This document shows positions 11,101 to 19,870 of a DNA stretch of 64,000 nucleotides, piece by piece. The notes under the pieces were generated by a model. That model worked only from the letters and a program-made list of their open reading frames with translations. It did no database searches and was not told the DNA's origin. Source of the stretch: Breviolum minutum Mf 1.05b.01 (lineage: Eukaryota; Sar; Dinophyceae; Suessiales; Symbiodiniaceae); NCBI GenBank assembly GCA_000507305.1, contig DF239537.1:122677-186676 (forward strand). The letters are read 5' to 3'. The translations under genes were made by a program, and so were the position numbers. Position 1 is the first letter of the stretch. Each line of letters opens with the position of its first letter.

Positions 11101-11401
11101 TGGTCTTCAGTTCTTTTGTACTTCAAAATCTTTTGCCACGTCTGATGGTGTGGCCGTTTCAATCCGACCTTTTGAACGCCCCGTTGTTTGTACACTTTTC
11201 TGGTTTGTTGCTTGCCTCTGGACAATCTTGCATCGGCAACTTGGAAGGTAACAGGTAACTTTCCACATGCAAAAAAGACGCTTGACATGACAACTTGAGG
11301 ATTTGAACGGTGACACAGAGATTGACGGCCACGAGTTCTGGGAGCTGGACAACTACAGTGACATTGGTGGCATACAACAGCTCAAAAGAAGGAGAGGCTA
11401 A
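7765..11401 (+). CDS. Multi-exon EF-hand calcium-binding gene (model)
   Basis: This entry groups the exons at 7765-7875, 8058-8114, 8891-8996, 9417-9538, 10684-10759 and 11300-11401, with hydrophobic candidates at 9830-10406. Three loops keep all canonical Ca2+ ligands and one or two more are degenerate. The set suggests a Ca2+-sensing protein, possibly membrane-anchored or a Ca2+-regulated channel. Exons further left (1.5-7.6 kb) and at 11738 may belong to it. Grouping is inferred from common strand and proximity only. Confidence 0.5.
8891..8996 (+). CDS. Candidate exon, acidic linker
   Basis: The acceptor CACGAG is followed by ALTFLRGSTARPVPMRTETE, then EEADPAQMEALSSVL and a GT donor (TTTTG|GTGTCA). 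The Pro/Arg start and Glu-rich end look like a cytosolic linker. It lies between EF-hand exons and is probably part of that gene. Confidence 0.5.
9417..9538 (+). CDS. EF-hand exon
   Basis: The frame reads VFRYLDTSHDGDISSKEFET followed by LERVWRELQQSMYEFLGFAK, ending AAG|GTTCGT. The 12-residue loop DTSHDGDISSKE has Asp1, Ser3, Asp5, Asp7, Ser9 and Glu12, a canonical Ca2+-binding loop, with a hydrophobic Ile at position 8. The flanking helices fit. This is a bona fide EF-hand and the best anchor for the gene. The acceptor is AGCGAG just upstream. Confidence 0.75.
9830..10406 (+). CDS. Four hydrophobic exon candidates
   Basis: Between two EF-hand exons are four short hydrophobic readings with splice sites: 9830-9866 (LLWLLGIFLITV after CTCACAG), 9880-9927 (GNAMKCQEMLSLLRF before G|GTTGAA), 10141-10202 (ISVLQLMIAVAASIHFSNFK before AAG|GTGATA) and 10342-10406 (ILRALEVSVVNMMTVMCVAY after GGGCAG). 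The first two resemble S5 and pore-helix sequences of voltage-gated channels; all could be membrane helices. Phases were not fully reconciled, so the channel interpretation is only a suggestion. Confidence 0.4.
10684..10759 (+). CDS. EF-hand exon
   Basis: After GCAAACAG the frame reads FEAIDLDESGAISFEEFKKC and VLTWM up to a GT donor at 10760. The loop DLDESGAISFEE has Asp1, Asp3, Ser5, Gly6, Ile8, Ser9 and Glu12, a canonical Ca2+-binding EF-hand. It probably pairs with another EF-hand of the same gene. Confidence 0.72.
11300..11401 (+). CDS. EF-hand exon, possibly C-terminal
   Basis: After CTTGAG the frame reads DLNGDTEIDGHEFWELDNYS, then DIGGIQQLKRRRG and a stop codon at 11399. The loop DLNGDTEIDGHE (Asp1, Asn3, Asp5, Glu7, Asp9, Glu12) is a well-formed Ca2+-binding loop. 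The stop after a basic tail may be the real end of the protein, or a donor may precede it. A GAT microsatellite follows immediately. Confidence 0.68.
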   Translation, partial: DLNGDTEIDGHEFWELDNYSDIGGIQQLKRRRG

Positions 11402-11462
11402 AAATACCCTGATAGAAACTGGAAAGGTATGCAAACAAAAGGGATGTAGAGATGATGAATGT

Positions 11463-11522
<60 letters not shown>

Positions 11523-11523
11523 C

Positions 11524-11563
<40 letters not shown>

Positions 11564-11595
11564 CGATGATGATGATGATGGAGTGATGGTNACTG

Positions 11596-11641
<46 letters not shown>

Positions 11642-11669
11642 NNNNCTGATTTGATGCTAATGTTGATGG

Positions 11670-11714
<45 letters not shown>
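11463..11714. repeat. (GAT)n microsatellite with N gaps
   Basis: Long GAT/ATG trinucleotide array with a few interruptions, one N at 11591 and NNNN at 11642-11645. The assembly is probably collapsed or unresolved here. Confidence 0.95.
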
Positions 11715-11716
<2 letters not shown>

Positions 11717-11737
11717 GGGGTCTATCTTAGAGGCTGA

Positions 11738-11896
11738 ATGGAAATTGTCAGTGAAAATCGGTTTGTGTCGTTTCCTGAGGTCATGCACCTCCTTTGCCCG
11801 ATCACACCGATGGGAAGCTGGCGAAGCTTCAACGACACCTGCAACAAAAAAACGGGGGTGGCTGATACCGATGCCCTTGCCTCAAAACATCCTTGA
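11738..11896 (+). CDS. Candidate exon, unknown protein
   Basis: An ATG-initiated frame reads MEIVSENRFVSFPEVMHLLC then PITPMGSWRSFND, to a stop at 11894. The peptide has an EF-hand-like NRFVSFPEVMHLL stretch without a proper loop. It may continue the EF-hand gene after the microsatellite or start another exon set. A competing frame is open but less biased. Confidence 0.4.
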   Translation: MEIVSENRFVSFPEVMHLLCPITPMGSWRSFNDTCNKKTGVADTDALASKHP

Positions 11897-13080
11897 CATT
11901 GGGAAAGGACGATCAATTTCACAGGTGCTGCAAATGACTGCTCAAGGTGCTGCAGACTGCCAATTTTTTGGAAATCTTGGCTGCTACTGGTAGATATATG
12001 ATATCATGAAAGATAAAATCCCAAAGGTGACCATGTGGAAATGCGCATTGTTTGGATTCCGAGTGGTTTGGGTTTGTGGATGCCTAGAAGGTGTTGAAGG
12101 TGTTCTTGAGAGCATTTCAGCATCATAAGGGGATGCTTGTGTGAGATAGCTATTATATTTGATCTCATGTCAGGATTGTTGAAATGCTGCTCTTTGTAGT
12201 TCATCTAGTTGACATGGGTGTTTCCAAACCATCTACTGTGCTCCGAATGGACACATGAAACGAAAAACCGAAATTACGAATCATGTCGCAAAGACATCCT
12301 TCTTGATCCTTTTGAGTGTTCCAAAAACGTAAGGTTTGGTTGTTTTACTCTCAATATCTCTTAATATTTGTGTGGCTGCATTTATTTATTTCCTTAGCAG
12401 CAAGAGTAAGTTCATTGCATCCACGTATTGTGGGATGGGAATGTGCTAGTTGTTTGGCTCCTGCAAGATGGTTGGATTGCTTTGATCTTGATGGCATGCT
12501 CAAACTGATGGAATGCTATGCTTCAATCTGATTTTGTAATCATATGTAATCCTCTAATAATAGTTCATTACACTCTGACAGTGCTGGATTACACTGACAC
12601 TCTACTCAATACTTGTCTCCATGGAACATTCTTGTCACGTTTCGCCAAAGTTTCTTGTTTTTTTCCCCAAAACTTGTTTCTTCCATTTTTTCGCGCTTCA
12701 TTGGAACAAACGCCTTTGGATCCTCTGAAAAGGTGAACTTTTTTCGACAAACGCGTAGGTAGTGGGAACACTCGGGTGCCGTGAAAAAACACCTGACTCA
12801 ATTCCGAGGACTCTTTCGATGAAGGCTTGGTCGAAGAACAAATCCGAACCTGACCGTGCCAAGTGAACTCCGGGTAAAGGACTGACGTTCCACTCTGGTA
12901 AACTAACATAGGTATGGAAAGACCGCCATTTTGGATGATATTTACCAGGAAAAATAGGGAGTTTCCATGGCTATGATTCCGGGAGGGAGGGTAACTGTAA
13001 ATGGATTTTTTGCCTGGTACAGATGGTTGTGTTTATCTATTTATTTGTATAGTATTTAGTAGCAGCTGTATAAATATCAA
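11897..13080. other. Mostly non-coding; one short exon candidate
   Basis: I see only one protein-like reading, at 12809-12850 (EDSFDEGLVEEQIRT and a stop, after an ATTCCGAG acceptor), possibly a C-terminal exon. The rest is AT-rich and contains a foldback element (12888-13003). Confidence 0.4.
12888..13003. mobile_element. Foldback element, family 1 (degenerate)
   Basis: The left arm CACTCTGGTAAACTAACATA and the right arm (reverse complement TACCCTCCCTCCCGGAATCA) pair imperfectly and resemble other copies at 26057, 29089 and 44140. It sits in probable non-coding DNA. Confidence 0.5.
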
Positions 13081-13092
13081 ATAGCCTCAATC

Positions 13093-13177
13093 ATTTTTCT
13101 CCGAGTATGCCGGTGAAAGCAGGTTTCTTTGAGAGTATCCTCCAAGCAGATGGACTTGGACCCCGGAGATATATGTA
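13093..13177 (+). CDS. Candidate short exon
   Basis: The frame reads SPSMPVKAGFFESILQADGL and then GPRRYM before a stop. It is protein-like, but only 85 nt long, and both splice sites are weak. It may be the left-most exon of the Cys-rich gene that follows. Confidence 0.3.
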
Positions 13178-13428
13178 GAACAACGAACTTGGGGCGGGCT
13201 GAGACAATTCAGGAGCAGAGCATGAATTGAGTACAATGTCGTGTGGATGTTCCCTGAATGTTGAGTGGAAAGAAATAGGAACAGTGACACATTATGACAT
13301 TATGATCCTTTTGACTGGAAATTGTGATGCATTGTGAGAATGCTGTGCTGATTAGAGTATTTGAAACCCTTTGCCATTGCCCTCCATTTGCAGGTTGACC
13401 AGTGACCAGTGTCAGCACGAGTAATTAG

Positions 13429-13616
13429 ATCACTGGTTTTTTCATATCCAATGGCTAGACCTGATGTTGTTCATTGGTTTGGAAGCAGTCATTGTTGATT
13501 GTGCCCCTCAATGTGAGCGGTGGATGGTCGGCAATCTTGGATGTGACATGTCGCCATACGGCCATACAAATGGGTGTATCATGACATCGCAGCTGGGAGA
13601 AATTCTTGTGCAGTAG
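13429..13616 (+). CDS. Exon, hydrophobic and Cys-containing
   Basis: A 62-codon frame without initiating Met: HWFFHIQWLDLMLFIGLEAV, IVDCAPQCERWMVGNLGCDM, then SPYGHTNGCIMTSQLGEILV. It has a hydrophobic stretch (LMLFIGLEAVIV) followed by four cysteines, as in the start of an extracellular or lumenal domain. AG acceptors lie at 13428 and 13454. The family is not recognised. Confidence 0.55.
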
Positions 13617-13752
13617 TTTGACACTGACAGTATTCAGAGTCATACAACCATGGTGGAATGAGGATTGCCAAGATTTAGAGTTTTCACCCTGGAGAAGAGA
13701 AGTGCCACATTTTTGGCTGCTAGATAGGTTGCAACCTCACCCTTTATGAAGA

Positions 13753-13911
13753 ATGAAAGATAAGGAAAGATACGAAGTACCAAATCTTTTGGACCATTGT
13801 CAAGGTTCGGATGCTTGTAGGGTTGCCCAATCTGATCACTTGCGGGACCCGGGGTCCTGTGACTTTTTAGAGGACACATACGCAACGGATGGCACATGTA
13901 TTGCATGGTAA
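13753..13911 (+). CDS. Exon, Cys-containing acidic segment
   Basis: An ATG-led 52-codon frame (the Met may be internal) reads YEVPNLLDHCQGSDACRVAQ, then SDHLRDPGSCDFLEDTYATD and GTCIAW. Four cysteines with Asp/Ser-rich spacing suggest a disulphide-rich extracellular domain, probably the same gene as 13429-13616. No known domain identified. Confidence 0.55.
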   Translation: MKDKERYEVPNLLDHCQGSDACRVAQSDHLRDPGSCDFLEDTYATDGTCIAW

Positions 13912-14163
13912 TGCATGATATGGGATATTGATGGATATATGAGTTCTAACGATGCATGTGAGCCTGCAATGTGATACTTAATGGAGCCTTGTAGCAGCGC
14001 AATGTAAGGGCATATATTATTAAAGCCTCCATACAGATGGATTTCAAAGAAAGAGCTCGTATGTGAACAGATGTATACACGTCCAAAAGGGTCACGTCAA
14101 TTGCATCTCTAAATCTCCGACCTGAACTTTTCTCCCATGCGTGCAACCCCATGGGGAGGGCAG

Positions 14164-14267
14164 ATCAATTTCTCGGGCACAATGCCGGTTTTCAATCAGA
14201 ATATATCCTTCAAAGTCATTATCGATCGACTTGTTGGATTCAAGCTCCAAGAACATTTGAAACTGGA
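14164..14267 (+). CDS. Exon, unknown protein
   Basis: After GGGCAG the frame reads INFSGTMPVFNQNISFKVII and DRLVGFKLQEHLKLE. N-glycosylation sequons NFS and NIS fit a lumenal or extracellular protein, in line with the neighbouring Cys-rich exons. A donor GA|GTGATT lies at the stop. Confidence 0.5.
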
Positions 14268-14572
14268 GTGATTGATCAGCCCTTTTTTTTGCCACATTGT
14301 TTGATATGCAACAAACCCGCAAATGCGGTGTTCCCCTCTGAATTTCCACTTGTTCCCAGTGAGATTTCTGGGGGAGTCAAACGTGAACACCGAGTCACAC
14401 TAACAGAACTAGTGGGAAGACCAATTAATCTCGTGCAGTAGGCTCCCGGCCTGTGTGAAGAAAGGTGTCAAAACGGCACACAGCACAGGAAGGGTAAACC
14501 AAATTGGTGCAACAAAGAGGAGTGTGTGACATTTGCAGCCTCATTCGTTGTTTATTATGAGAATATTCTGAG

Positions 14573-14790
14573 GATCTATGTATTTCCTTGCCCCGGCAAG
14601 AAAGTACTTTGATAAGTGGAACCATGCGGGTTGGATTGCTGTGTCACCAAGACATGACGGATGTGGACACTTCATGATTGGGCTCTTGTTGAGTGGGGGT
14701 GCGTTGCAAGCCTTTCTGGAAACGTTGCTTCTGACTCGTGAACTTGTTTTGCCTGAGACCAAGTTGCGGCCTCTCTTTCGGTGTTTGTGA
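14573..14790 (+). CDS. Exon, hydrophobic protein segment
   Basis: After TCTGAG the frame reads SMYFLAPARKYFDKWNHAGW, IAVSPRHDGCGHFMIGLLLS and GGALQAFLETLLLTRELVLP. A probable membrane or buried hydrophobic helix (HFMIGLLLSGGALQAFLETL) is visible. It is clearly protein-like for at least 60 codons. Family unknown. Confidence 0.52.
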
Positions 14791-14845
14791 AGGCCATTCC
14801 AAACGGTAAATCCTTTTGATAGGCACGACATGGTGACATGACACT

Positions 14846-15049
14846 TTGTCGGATCAACGCTCGAATCTGTCGCCCGCAGTATTTGCATCAAACAATCCAT
14901 TGGTTGAGAGTGAATGGTTGGTGCCTGCGACTGCAGTGTTTGTCAGCAACCTGGCAAGAATAAGCATTGCATACTTCCAATATCTTCCAATTATGTATAT
15001 AGGTACTTGCAAATGGCAAACCACGGAAAAACCTTCCGCAATCCCTTAA
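14846..15049 (+). CDS. Exon, unknown protein
   Basis: The frame reads VFASNNPLVESEWLVPATAV then FVSNLARISIAYFQYLPIMY. An acceptor GCCCGCAG lies just before VFASN, so the true exon is probably 14880 to about 15000. Between 15100 and 15233 another frame (STNLTAYKRMILSAFALELW) is also open and overlaps the start of the next gene. Confidence 0.45.
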   Translation: MSDQRSNLSPAVFASNNPLVESEWLVPATAVFVSNLARISIAYFQYLPIMYIGTCKWQTTEKPSAIP

Positions 15050-15148
15050 GACCTAACCAACAGGCTTTGGCAGATGCATGACATTGGCATTACGTCCTCA
15101 GGTTCGGAAGGTCAACTAATCTCACTGCCTATAAAAGGATGATTTTGA

Positions 15149-16664
15149 GTGCTTTCGCTCTCGAATTGTGGGGCCTTCTTCGGGTTGGTGACGTTATTTC
15201 TCAGCTCGCATTTCCTTATTGCGCCAACAAAAGGTGATTCCCCATGCCCCAAAAATGCCGCCATTTTGTCAGTCTTCGGCTCGAGTTCCACCCTGGCAGC
15301 CAAGATTATGGCCATCTTAGTGCTTGCCAAATGCGTGCAGTTTTTGTTTATGGGTGGATTGGGTGGGATTTTGATTGCTGTAACACAGCTTCCAAAGATC
15401 TATGATACCAACTTCCAGCTTCACTTGCACCAGGCCCACGAGGTCGTGACGAAAGAAACATCACGAAGCGATCGCCATGGGAACAAAGAAACTCCTCCTG
15501 ATACCAACTTCCACGTTCACTTGCACCAGGCCCACCAGGTCGTGACGAAAGAAACATCACGAAGCGATCGCCATGGGAACAAAGAAACTCCTCCAGGCTG
15601 TGATATATCCTCTTTGGCCAATGTCAGCTTGGTGATTCATTGCCGAAACACCTTCGAGATTTGCGAATCAAGGAGGAGCCTCTTAGAGCGCTATGCACCG
15701 TTTTTCAAAGACATGACTTTTCTGGTGGGCTACTGCGATGCTGGTGATCCTTACTTGTGTGTAGCACGGAAGATGAGCCAGATACCCAAAGAAGCTTCTG
15801 GAATTCTGTACACACAATTTGACTTGGGCTTTTCACCCTGCAAATTGGCACAGCAGTTGGATGTGCAGAATTTGGGTGTTTTGTCCACTTATGTGGTTGA
15901 CAAGTGCAGGTACCGAACCTTTGAGCATTATGACTTCCATGAAAATTGGGCGTTTTATGAAGGGCTCAAGACCAAGGTTCAATGCCGCAATGTGGCAGAT
16001 GCCATCGACAGGATCCCGGTGGACTTCGCCCATCCACGCGCCAATCTCACGGAGAAACACACGGTGTCCGAACTGCTGCGGCATGGATTTTGGCATTCCT
16101 GGTCGGATATTTTCTTTGTCCCAAGGTGGGGGGTGATTAAACAACAAAACACCAAATTCCCCCCTGACTATGAAATCAAGACATGTATAAGGTCGGATCA
16201 ATGGGTCAATCAATTTTGTGTGTTTTACCATGCCATTTTTTTTCGGGATTCGGAAACGTTAAACGCACGCCGTTGCCGAAGGTGCGTGGATTTGGTGATC
16301 TAAAAAATTCGACCCCGTGAGGTCAGCCTTTGGTGCTTTCCAGATTCTTGTCACCATTTGGGCCAAGTACAACGTCTTCCATGAAATGGCTCTTCCCCCG
16401 ATCTTCAATCTTACCAGCATGCTGACTGGCTTGGAGATGAAGCCTTTGAACTGTTCTGGTGGAACGAGAGTAGAGATTTCCAAGGAGATCATTGAATCCA
16501 AGGACTTTTTGTGTGGACATCGAATCAACTACACATTGGAGGAGCATCGTCAAGCCCTGCACGATTTGCTAAATACCTCTGCCACTGCTGCTAGGGTTTC
16601 AACAAAAAAAGGTGAAGTTAGGAGGGAAGTTTTGGGCCGGTGGGGTCGATTCCGGGGTCGATGG
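15149..16664 (+). CDS. Type II membrane or secreted glycosyltransferase-like protein
   Basis: Exon 1 (15149-16125) and exon 2 (16322-16664) join in phase across a 196-nt GT-AG intron (CCCAAG|GTGGGG ... GTGAG|GTCAGC). The N-terminus has a hydrophobic leader (LVTLFLSSHFLIAP) and a second membrane helix at about residues 50-79 (IMAILVLAKCVQFLFMGGLG), as in a signal anchor. A 32-residue repeat follows, then a soluble domain with LVGYCDAGDP, GILYTQFDLGFSPC, KYNVFHEMALPPIFNLT and sequons NVS, NLT, NCS, NYT, NTS. The architecture suggests a Golgi/ER lumenal enzyme such as a glycosyltransferase, but I see no decisive catalytic motif. The start is uncertain: an in-frame-compatible upstream exon (15102-15187, spliced 15188-15272) is an alternative to the Met at 15149. 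Confidence 0.65.
15404..15595 (+). repeat. 96-bp in-frame tandem duplication inside a gene
   Basis: Two copies (15404-15499 and 15500-15595) differ at only a few bases. Each encodes DTNF(Q/H)(L/V)HLHQAHxV and then VTKETSRSDRHGNKETPP. The unit is 32 codons, so the frame is kept. It lies between the membrane anchor and the soluble domain, in a His/Arg/Lys-rich stalk. Confidence 0.9.
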
Positions 16665-16667
16665 TAA

Positions 16668-17877
16668 ATGTCTTACAAAGTGGAAAAAAACATGGAAAAA
16701 ACGATGAACAACTATAGAACATCTTAAACAAAATATAGGTTTTCACAAAAACCTCAAAAAATATGCCAACAACTTTAAATAAAACAAGTTGTTTGAAAAT
16801 AAAAAACTAGTTTTTTGCGTTTTTTCAAACACCTGCTTTTTTAAAAGCTTTTTCAAAGACTCAAAAAAAACCGATTTTTCAAAAACAAAAAAAACGTACT
16901 TTTTTTCTACCTCGCAAAAGATAGTGAATAAACACATGCTCGATTCCAGAATTTGCACAAAACATTAGGGAATTCTGACAATTTCACCAATCCGGAGATT
17001 TTTTTCTGCTTTTATTCCAATCCGATCCACCGTCGGGGACCGTCAATGATCATAGAAAAATTCTGGCCGTCCAGCATCACTAACCTGTAACCCGAGGACA
17101 TGTTTTCATGATGTTTCTCCACGGGAATTCAAATGTGAATCAAAATCAGTGGGATATCTGAAGGGAACAGATTAGGACCAAACATAGTCAAGATTTATGG
17201 CACCTAACCCACCATGTATATAGGCTGTATATGGCTGCATATATATATATATATACGTATGCATACCATCTTAATTCATTCCAGATCGGGTTATACATGA
17301 AACCATGTATATATACATTCGAACTCATTTGGCTCAAGTAAAACGACACGGTCTTTTTTTTTGAAACGCAAAACGTTGTTGTCTTGCTTGAAAACATTCT
17401 TGACCCACTACCATCAATCTATATCTTTGTGATCTTGTTGTTGGTTGTAGGTCCCCCTGTTCAATTGACATTGGCCCAAACACGACTAACAGAGCCCTTT
17501 CGAGATTTCCGGGCTTGTTATTACTAACCACCTGAAAGGAAAGGGGCACACTCCGTAAGACGTACATGGCCCCTGAGAAATTGGAGGTTGGAGGACTACT
17601 TTTATTTTCCCTCTGGGATGGATTCTATTCAGGAGCTATGCTAGTCTTTGCGGTACAAGGTGAAAGGAAAAGGTTCAAGCTGAAAACAACCTTAAGAAAA
17701 CAAGTTAAAAAAACGGTTTAAAAAAAAAATACACTAAGCAGGTGTTTGAAAAAACTCAAAAAACTAGGTTGCTTCATTTTCAAAGAACTTGTGTTTTTTC
17801 AAAAGAGTTTTTGGCAACATTTGCCAAACACCTATTGTTTTGTTTTTTGAAAAACCTCGTTTTTTCCACTTTTCCAG
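16668..17877. other. Mostly non-coding, homopolymer-rich
   Basis: The stretch is full of poly-A and poly-T runs, including imperfect inverted copies of CAAAAACTxGTTTTTTG-like segments near 16790-16910 and 17740-17870. I see one kinase-like peptide (TYMAPEKLE at 17561-17587) and a possible spliced-leader relic at 17326-17338. No complete exon is supportable. Confidence 0.4.
17326..17338 (+). other. Possible spliced-leader relic
   Basis: CATTTGGCTCAAG matches the 3' part of the known dinoflagellate spliced leader (which ends CCATTTTGGCTCAAG) with one T missing. The preceding bases are only weakly similar. Such relics mark genes that went through trans-spliced mRNA and re-integration. A chance match cannot be excluded. 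Confidence 0.3.
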
Positions 17878-17905
17878 AGTTAGGCCCCAATTTACAGTCT
17901 TAAAG
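17878..17905 (+). CDS. Short candidate exon with a strong donor
   Basis: The acceptor TTTTTCCACTTTTCCAG is followed by VRPQFTVLK and the donor AAG|GTAAGC. Splice sites are very good, but the exon is 28 nt, so it cannot be identified. Confidence 0.4.
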
Positions 17906-18963
17906 GTAAGCCGGATGAAGCATCAGATCCGCCGAATGACTGCACCTGCCAGTCGCTTCGACTGTTTGATGCTTCAAAAATCCTGCACCAACTGGGATGT
18001 TAAAACCCCGTCTGTATATAGTGGGGATAGAACACCCATCAACTGGTGCAACATCTTTTCCAGCGTATGAGCCTGGTGCTTTTTGCCAAACGGTCCAAGG
18101 ATGATACAACATCATTCTCAAACGTCAGAGATGTGCAACCAAAAATATTGCGGATTTCGTGTTTCTCTGTTTTTTTTTCAGTCCCGAAAACTAGCATTAT
18201 GCATTCATGTTCTGAGTCCAATCAACGTTGTGAGTGTGCGTGTGACTTATTTACACGTGCTGCGAATGAATTGAAGGAAATTTTCTCTTCATGATGAAAA
18301 GTGCCAATGGTTTTCCCCACTTTGAACTTTCACGACATGAAACATCTGGCAGATTTGAGGTGGTCCTGGTGCAAACCAATGGCTGCCAGGACTACCACCC
18401 CAACCAAGGATTCCAATCACCACCGCGTAGGGGAATGTCACGTGAAGCTCACGGATTCCACTGTTGGGTGGGAGAGTAGACACAATCAATGAGAAGGAAA
18501 TCCCTATATGTTCCTTTTTTGTTAGCAGCCAGTTTTCAAGGAGATGAAAAAATGAATGCAGCCACTTCTGACTCGATTTATTGGACTCCTTATGCTCCCA
18601 ACGCGGCTGGAAGGTAAAAATGAGGATTTCCAATGGGGCAAATCTCCTTTTTCAACTTTGGGTTTGTCAGAGGTGCCACTAAGTTCGTAGAAGGTTTACA
18701 ATTTTTTGTTTCCTTTTTTGGAGTGAAGCAAATATGCATCTGGGCATAGCAACACCCCAAAAGCTGGTTTCGCCCAACAAAAATCACCCAAACGGTGAGG
18801 ACCCACTCGTTCAAGTTGGTGAAGTTTCGTTTTTCGTTACCCAAATATATCACTCCTTGTCATTCATTGCGCTGAGGTGATTTGAGTTTTTCGACCACGT
18901 CGTGGGTGCCTTCCCTTTTTGCATCTCGTGAGCACCACCTTGGTGAATATGAGTGTCTCTCAG

Positions 18964-19030
18964 CGCTCTGGACAGATATGGGATGAGGATGGAGATGTTG
19001 AGTGTTGGAAGATTTGGGCAACTTCAGTTG
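18964..19030 (+). CDS. Exon with a strong donor, unknown protein
   Basis: After TCTCAG the frame reads ALDRYGMRMEMLSVGRFGQL and QL, ending exactly at TTG|GTGAGA. Met/Arg/Leu-rich, helix-like. The competing frame is open too but has no donor in phase. Function unknown. Confidence 0.45.
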
Positions 19031-19145
19031 GTGAGAGGCATGTTCTTCCCTGTCAAGTGAATTTGTGTATGTGTTTTTGTGTGTGTTTTTCCCTGAGGTT
19101 GTGCAACTCATTTCTATGGAATGATGGCATTTTCGGCATCTACAG

Positions 19146-19350
19146 GGGCCCTGTGAGCTGCCAAGCAGAACCATTGGTTCTTGATTCGGACTATGATCCG
19201 ATTTAGTCTTTAGATCCGATTTTCTGGATGAAAAGCCTGAGGAAAAGTCACTGTGGAAAGAGAAAATTCTGGAATCCTTTAACCACTTGCTATCTTTTAA
19301 AGCTGAAGTTTCTTAAGGACGAGGCTGAACGTTTAGAGCACAAGAGTGTG
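19146..19350 (+). CDS. Candidate exons, acidic and coiled-coil
   Basis: Three readings follow one another. 19146-19205 reads GPVSCQAEPLVLDSDYDPI after CTACAG. 19214-19316 reads SDFLDEKPEEKSLWKEKILE then SFNHLLSFKAEVS. From about 19310 a shifted frame reads LKFLKDEAERLEHKS, a coiled-coil pattern. The last two overlap in different frames, so a frameshift, an assembly error or an unseen intron must separate them. Confidence 0.42.
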
Positions 19351-19594
19351 AGTTTGAGTTTAGGCATCAACCCAACAAGTCCAATTTGCTAGATTCCAAC
19401 AAGTCAGAGAGCTCCTTTTTCATGTTTTTAGATGTTTCCTTGTAGCGCGTTGGTTGTATAAATGTCAAGCACTCATTTTCACATGTGAATCTGCAGGTGT
19501 TTGTCTGATGTTTCATTTCAAAACTCGCAACATTGAAGAAGAACATGTATCAAATTCAAAGATGTTGTCTGTTTTGCAAGTTCTCTGCTCTACA

Positions 19595-19653
19595 GTTGAG
19601 TTCTCGATGAAGGCCTCGTCAGCAAAGTCTGTTTATCGTACCTTAGTCTTGCG
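19595..19653 (+). CDS. Candidate exon, unknown protein
   Basis: After CTCTACAG the frame reads EFSMKASSAKSVYRTLVLR and ends at G|GTCAAA. It is part of a larger open frame from 19454. Small and basic; no family. Confidence 0.35.
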
Positions 19654-19713
19654 AGGTCAAAATAGGCGGCTATAAGTTAGCATATTGTTTCCATCGGACT
19701 GGCTGCGGAAGCT

Positions 19714-19870
19714 GTGTCAAGTGCTTTGCGAAACTCAGTCTCTAGTTTTCCGGTTAAGGAGAAGGCAGTAGATTGTGTGGTGTCTCCGTGTTCACTTAAC
19801 ACGCATAGTTACAATCCTTGTTTCAAGGACCCTCTCCCACCCCCCAAAGAATTTCTATCCCAAAAACAAA
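19714..19870 (+). CDS. Candidate exon, unknown protein
   Basis: An open frame reads GLAAEAVSSALRNSVSSFPV, KEKAVDCVVSPCSLNTHSYN and PCFKDPLPPPKEF. The first part is helix-like, the end Pro-rich. A second frame (SDWLRKLCQVLCETQSLVFR) is also protein-like over the first 60 nt. Which is used is not clear. Confidence 0.38.

Noticed and set aside
15131-15138. TATAAAAG as a promoter TATA box
   Set aside because: It lies inside a possible exon, and dinoflagellate genes generally lack TATA boxes; no further promoter evidence.
17561-17587. TYMAPEKLE, resembling a kinase APE motif
   Set aside because: No other kinase subdomain lies around it in phase; perhaps a fragment. Not listed as a gene.
18430-18470. 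HVKLTDS reading similar to a kinase DFG segment
   Set aside because: The motif is followed by Ser, not Phe-Gly, and no HRD or APE segment is linked to it. Treated as chance similarity.
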